A DNA stretch of 64,000 nt from Sphingobacterium sp. B16(2022) (GTDB lineage: Bacteria; Bacteroidota; Bacteroidia; Sphingobacteriales; Sphingobacteriaceae), in NCBI RefSeq assembly GCF_012030425.1, contig NZ_JAAUVN010000002.1:1-64000 (forward strand), written 5' to 3'. A program made the translations under genes and the position numbers. The notes beneath the pieces are model-generated. The model was not told the origin of the DNA, made no database searches, and worked only from the letters and a program-made list of their open reading frames with translations. Below, one piece after another: positions 60,587-64,000 of this stretch (position 1 is the stretch's first letter; each line of letters starts with the position of its first letter).

Positions 60587-61477
60587 ATGAAGAAATTAAA
60601 ATTTTTAGTAGCTGTCCTTTTGATGGCAGGATCTAGTCTTACTGGATTCGACAGTGTTGCTCAAACATTGAAAAAGAAAGATATTGGCTTGCAATTGTAT
60701 TCTGTTCGAAGTTTGATTAAAAATGATGCAGATTACTTTCCTGTATTGAAAAAATTGTCGGCCATGGGATATACGGCAGTTGAAGCCGCAGGATTTAGCG
60801 ACGGGAAATTTTATAATAACTCTCCACAGGATTTTAAGAGTAAAGTTGAGAAGGCGGGAATGAAAGTTGTTTCATCCCATGCCACTAGAAATCTTTCCAA
60901 TGAAGAATTAGCTTCTGGAGATTTTTCAAAAGCATTGGAATGGTGGAGTAAAGCGATAGAGGCACATAAGGCGGCTGGTATGCAATATATTGTTACTCCA
61001 TGGATGGAAGTTCCAAAAACAATTAAAGATCTAGACACGCAATGTAAATATCTAAATGAGGTTGGTAAATTATGTCGTCAAAATGGTCTTAAGTATGGCT
61101 ATCACAATCATGCTCATGAGTTTCAGAAAGTGGAAGATAAAGTTATCATGTTGGACTATATGATTGAACATACAAATCCGCAAGATGTATTTTTTGAAAT
61201 GGATGTTTATTGGACAGTTATTGGTAGATCTAGCCCTGTAGATTATTTTAATAAATATCCAGGAAGATTTACTGCTCTTCATATCAAAGATCGCCGTGAA
61301 ATTGGTCAAAGTGGTATGGTTGGATTTGATGCAATCTTTAAGAATGCTAAAACTGCAGGAGTGAAGCATATATTTGTTGAACTCGAAGAGGTTTCTGTTG
61401 ATTTGGAAAAAGGCTTGAAAGAAAGTATCGATTATCTTTTAGCCGCACCATATGTGCAAGCTAGCTACGCTAAATAG
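60587..61477 (+). CDS. Exported sugar phosphate isomerase/epimerase-like protein
   Basis: A 296-aa xylose isomerase-like TIM-barrel (AP endonuclease family 2) with a signal peptide ('FLVAVLLMAGSSLTGFDSVA'). 'IGLQLYSVRSLIKNDADYFP' opens the barrel; 'YHNHAHEFQKVEDKVIMLDY' and 'VFFEMDVYWTVIGRS' carry probable metal ligands (His, Glu, Asp), and 'ALHIKDRREIGQSGM' and 'HIFVELEEVSVDLEKG' complete the metal site. The export signal implies periplasmic action. Members of this group occur with 3-keto-glycoside pathways and DUF1080 proteins; the DUF1080 gene at 52121 fits, but is not linked. Confidence 0.88.
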   Translation: MKKLKFLVAVLLMAGSSLTGFDSVAQTLKKKDIGLQLYSVRSLIKNDADYFPVLKKLSAMGYTAVEAAGFSDGKFYNNSPQDFKSKVEKAGMKVVSSHATRNLSNEELASGDFSKALEWWSKAIEAHKAAGMQYIVTPWMEVPKTIKDLDTQCKYLNEVGKLCRQNGLKYGYHNHAHEFQKVEDKVIMLDYMIEHTNPQDVFFEMDVYWTVIGRSSPVDYFNKYPGRFTALHIKDRREIGQSGMVGFDAIFKNAKTAGVKHIFVELEEVSVDLEKGLKESIDYLLAAPYVQASYAK

Positions 61478-61500
61478 TATATCAGGTCTACTGAATTATA

Positions 61501-61543
61501 AAAAAGAAAAGCACGAGTCATTTTGATTCGTGCTTTTCTTTTT
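61501..61543. terminator. Bidirectional terminator
   Basis: A 20-bp stem with one G-T pair (core GAAAAGCACGA / TCGTGCTTTTC) flanked by A- and T-runs between the isomerase-like and dehydrogenase genes. Confidence 0.87.
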
Positions 61544-61573
61544 TAATTTATTTGCATGTTAATGTCCTTCTTA

Positions 61574-63004
61574 TTATTCAGCGATGCAAAGATATTTTAT
61601 TTCCATGTATTCATCCAATCCATGTTTGGATCCTTCTCTACCGACTCCTGATTCTTTAACTCCTCCAAATGGTGCCGCAGCATTTGAAATTAATCCGGTA
61701 TTAATACCGACCATTCCTGCTTCTAATTGTTCGGCAACACGAAAACAGCGGCTGATGTTTTGACTGTAGAAGTATGAGGCTAGACCAAATGGTGTGTCAT
61801 TGGCTAATTGAATAACGGACTCTTCTGTGGTGAATTTAAATAGGGCGCATATGGGGCCAAAGGTTTCTTCTTGTGCTATAAGTGCATCATGAGGTAAATC
61901 TGTAAGTACTGTAGGTTCAAAGAAAAGTCCAGTTAAAGGGTTGCCTCCTGTTGTAATTTTTGCGCCATGCTTTAGGGCATCTGAAATGTGCTGTTTTACC
62001 TTTTCTAAACCTTTTTCATTAATTAGTGGGCCGACTTGTACGTCTTTATCCAGTCCATTACCTACTTTCAATTCTTTCACTGCTGCTGTAAGTTTTTCAG
62101 CAAAAGCATGATATACTGTTTCCTGAATATAGAACCTATTAATGGATACACAGGTCTGGCCTGAATTACGAAACTTACCTGCAATTGCTCCTTTTACCGC
62201 TGCATCTATATCTGCATCATCAAAAACAATGAATGGCGCATTGCCCCCTAACTCCATAGATATTTTTTTGATATTAGAGGCGGCTTGAATTGTTAATGTT
62301 TTTCCTACTTCGGTTGAACCTGTAAATGAGAGTTTTCGTATGGTCGTGTTGGTCGCTAGTTCTTTGCCAAAACCAGAACTGTCTTTACTTGTTACCACAT
62401 TAAATACACCTTTAGGAATGCCTGCTTCTTCGGCTAATTTTGCCAATGCAATTGCTGAGAACGGGGTTTGTGAAGCGGGCTTTAAAATAATAGTACATCC
62501 TGCCGCTAGCGCCGGTGCTACTTTACGTGTTACCATCGCTAAAGGAAAATTCCAGGGTGTAATGGCAGCTACAACACCTATGCCTTGCTTTATCGTCATC
62601 ATTCGATTTCCATTTTGAGCAATTGGTATTGTTTCTCCATAAGCACGTTTTCCTTCTTCGGCAAACCATTCGACAAAAGAATTACCATAGTCAACTTCAG
62701 TTAAGGATTCCTTTAACGGTTTTCCACTTTCTAGCGTTATAATTTCAGCTAGATCGACTTTATTTTTTAGGATTAATTCGTACCATTTTCTAACAAGGTT
62801 GCATCGGTCCACTGCAGCTGTTTTACGCCAGGTCACCCAAGCTTTTTCTGCTGCGGTTATTGCTTTTTTACATGAAGCGATTTCTAAATCTGGAACGGTG
62901 TCTATAAGATTTCCTGTGGCAGGATTGATAACATCGAATGTCTTTGTGTGGGAAATGAATTTTCCATTTATATATGCTTGATTAAGCAATAAGGGATTTT
63001 TCAT
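61574..63004 (-). CDS. gabD: NAD(P)-dependent succinate-semialdehyde dehydrogenase
   Basis: A 476-aa aldehyde dehydrogenase. 'AAITPWNFPLAMVTRKVAPA' binds the cofactor, Glu251 in 'SMELGGNAPFIVFDD' is the general base and Cys285 in 'NSGQTCVSINRFYI' the nucleophile. 'FGGVKESGVGREGSKHGLDE' and 'YMEIKYLC' are the succinate-semialdehyde/GabD subgroup C terminus. Likely oxidises succinate semialdehyde to succinate; related aldehydes are possible. The frame is open from 63061, overlapping the DCC gene; ATG 63004 (11 bp after that stop) is preferred. Co-transcription with the DCC gene is likely. Confidence 0.88.
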   Translation of the reverse strand: MKNPLLLNQAYINGKFISHTKTFDVINPATGNLIDTVPDLEIASCKKAITAAEKAWVTWRKTAAVDRCNLVRKWYELILKNKVDLAEIITLESGKPLKESLTEVDYGNSFVEWFAEEGKRAYGETIPIAQNGNRMMTIKQGIGVVAAITPWNFPLAMVTRKVAPALAAGCTIILKPASQTPFSAIALAKLAEEAGIPKGVFNVVTSKDSSGFGKELATNTTIRKLSFTGSTEVGKTLTIQAASNIKKISMELGGNAPFIVFDDADIDAAVKGAIAGKFRNSGQTCVSINRFYIQETVYHAFAEKLTAAVKELKVGNGLDKDVQVGPLINEKGLEKVKQHISDALKHGAKITTGGNPLTGLFFEPTVLTDLPHDALIAQEETFGPICALFKFTTEESVIQLANDTPFGLASYFYSQNISRCFRVAEQLEAGMVGINTGLISNAAAPFGGVKESGVGREGSKHGLDEYMEIKYLCIAE

Positions 63005-63015
63005 AGCTTTTATAT

Positions 63016-63414
63016 TTATGTGATGAATTTTTTGCGGTTTTGTTCTGTTGGTATTTCGCATTGATCTATTTTACCAAACCAGCGATACCTATTTTTCGCG
63101 ATATAATCATAACAACTGTCTCGCCAGGAAGTTGGTATCAACCTGAAAATAGCAAGGATTTTAAAGGGGTATCCTAAATCCATTGCGATATATAATGCCG
63201 CAGTACTTTTTACTAAAACCTTTTGATTTCTAACGTATACAATGGAGTCTGTATTTGACGGCAGACCGATGATAAAATCCTGTGCAATTTTCGACTGTAG
63301 GGAAGCAAATCTAAACTGATCTTTTTTGTCTTTCTTGATGATAAAATTGACTGTCTTGTTGCAAAAATTGCAGACCCCATCAAATAAAATAAGCTGTTTA
63401 ATAGCTGCTTTCAT
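63016..63414 (-). CDS. DCC-family thiol-disulfide oxidoreductase (DUF393)
   Basis: A 132-aa protein with the DCC motif 'LILFDGVCNFCNKTV' (Cys15-x-x-Cys18 preceded by the conserved Asp-Gly) and 'FRFASLQSKIAQD', the second conserved block. 'DSIVYVRNQKVLVKSTAALY' and 'LIPTSWRDSCYDYIAKNRYR' complete the family. The two Cys suggest a thioredoxin-like redox role; reactions are largely unknown. TTG 63417 is also possible; ATG 63414 is preferred. It begins only ~17 bp after the terminator of the upstream ribA gene. Confidence 0.88.
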   Translation of the reverse strand: MKAAIKQLILFDGVCNFCNKTVNFIIKKDKKDQFRFASLQSKIAQDFIIGLPSNTDSIVYVRNQKVLVKSTAALYIAMDLGYPFKILAIFRLIPTSWRDSCYDYIAKNRYRWFGKIDQCEIPTEQNRKKFIT

Positions 63415-63430
63415 CAATTGAAATTATAAA

Positions 63431-63462
63431 TAAAAAGGGAGAACTTCCGAACTCCCTTTTAC
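63431..63462 (-). terminator. Terminator of the ribA/ribBA gene
   Basis: - strand hairpin AAAAGGGAG / CTCCCTTTT with a ~10-nt loop and T-rich tail, 9 bp after the stop at 63471. Confidence 0.8.
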
Positions 63463-63470
63463 AAGTATGA

Positions 63471-64000
63471 TTAAAGATTCTTCATAATGGTATGTCCCAT
63501 TCGATCTCTTTTAGTTTTTAAATATTGCTCGTTATAAGGATTTGATTTGATTTCTATAGCAACATTATCTACGATTTCTAATCCATAACCTACTAATCCA
63601 GCTCTTTTTGCAGGATTGTTAGACATTAAACGCATTTTTGTTACTCCTAGATTGCGTAAGATTTGTGCTCCGATTCCGTAATCGCGTAAATCGGCTTTGA
63701 AACCTAATTGTGTATTGGCATCAACAGTATCAACTCCATTTTCTTGCAGTTTGTACGCTTGTAATTTATTAACAAGGCCTATTCCACGACCTTCTTGATT
63801 CATGTAAACAATAACCCCTTTACCTTCTTGTTGGATCATTTCCATTGCTTTGTGCAATTGTGGGCCACAGTCGCAACGGCAAGAGCCAAAGATGTCTCCT
63901 GTAAGACAAGAGCTATGTACGCGTACTAGAATTGGTTCGTCTTCTGTCCATTCCCCTTTATAAAGCGCGAGATGATGTTCTCCTGTATCTTTTTGAGTGT
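63471..64000 (-). CDS. ribA: GTP cyclohydrolase II (ribA or ribBA), 5' end outside the window
   Basis: The last ~176 codons of a longer - strand gene that runs off the right edge. It reads upstream of the internal Met at 63857 without a stop: '[20 protein letters not shown]' gives the three zinc-binding Cys of GTP cyclohydrolase II, followed by '[20 protein letters not shown]' (catalytic Asp/Glu/Arg region) and '[20 protein letters not shown]'. The protein makes the first riboflavin intermediate from GTP. In Bacteroidetes it is usually fused behind DHBP synthase (RibBA); whether that domain is present lies beyond 64000. Confidence 0.92.
   Translation of the reverse strand, partial: TQKDTGEHHLALYKGEWTEDEPILVRVHSSCLTGDIFGSCRCDCGPQLHKAMEMIQQEGKGVIVYMNQEGRGIGLVNKLQAYKLQENGVDTVDANTQLGFKADLRDYGIGAQILRNLGVTKMRLMSNNPAKRAGLVGYGLEIVDNVAIEIKSNPYNEQYLKTKRDRMGHTIMKNL

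Noticed and set aside
63471..63857. Short 128-aa complete gene at the right edge
   Set aside because: The frame continues upstream of that Met to the window end with the GTP cyclohydrolase II zinc motif, so it is the 3' part of a longer gene, not a separate or broken gene.

Overview
The window is a low-GC chromosomal segment from a member of the Bacteroidetes, most likely family Sphingobacteriaceae (Sphingobacterium/Pedobacter-like). The support is: the Bacteroidetes promoter -7 motif TAnnTTTG upstream of many genes with few obvious Shine-Dalgarno sites; the 'long' form of IspG; a type IX secretion (T9SS) C-terminal sorting domain; an atpZ-x-BEFHAG operon that lacks atpD and atpC; a SusC/OMP-type TonB-dependent barrel; a DUF1080 protein; and a sulfatase. 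Genus is inference. No insertion sequence, prophage, CRISPR array or tRNA was found; this looks like core chromosome with a few accessory-looking clusters.

Layout. 1-405: the 3' end of a 23S rRNA gene, 5S rRNA and the rrn terminator. 461-3604: sulfatase, tiny His-rich lipoprotein and a LacI-type regulator. 3719-8665: radical SAM protein, MazG-like pyrophosphohydrolase, a pseudouridine synthase with a 30-residue repeat tail at its N terminus, a lytic transglycosylase and LolA. 8669-18202: FtsK, DUF4397 lipoprotein, TonB-domain protein, TyrRS, AcpH-like protein, amino-acid permease and RlmF. 18342-26834: KUP potassium transporter, T9SS tail protein, IspG, LiaF-like membrane protein, MlaE/MlaF-type ABC pair and an RlmI-like methyltransferase. 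26938-30826: an unrecognised 593-aa probable TIM-barrel protein and ParE. 31030-36224: a cluster of five membrane-associated genes (SPFH-GYF, zinc-ribbon, Ppx/GppA-like ASKHA, PspA-like coiled coil, coiled coil), the best candidate here for an uncharacterised system. 36480-39476: cupin and a PIF1-like helicase. 39525-45325: ATP synthase operon. 45387-47896: GDYXXLXY/DUF4401/DUF2157 trio, followed by a perfect 23-bp inverted repeat. 48110-52927: FabH, ClpS, TonB-dependent receptor, DUF1080 protein. 53005-58938: YjjG-type phosphatase, a two-component pair, a TPR membrane protein, hemE, hemJ and a DEAD-box helicase. 58979-64000: small lipoprotein, mini LMW-PTP, ABM-domain monooxygenase, exported sugar isomerase-like protein, gabD-type dehydrogenase, DCC oxidoreductase and the 3' part of ribA/ribBA.

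Genes are on both strands in short operons, mostly separated by strong and often bidirectional hairpin terminators. Several start codons were moved from the longest reading frame, because the longest frame began at TTG, lay upstream of a promoter -7 box, or preceded a signal peptide or conserved N terminus. Functions were assigned by reading motifs by eye; no database search was run.
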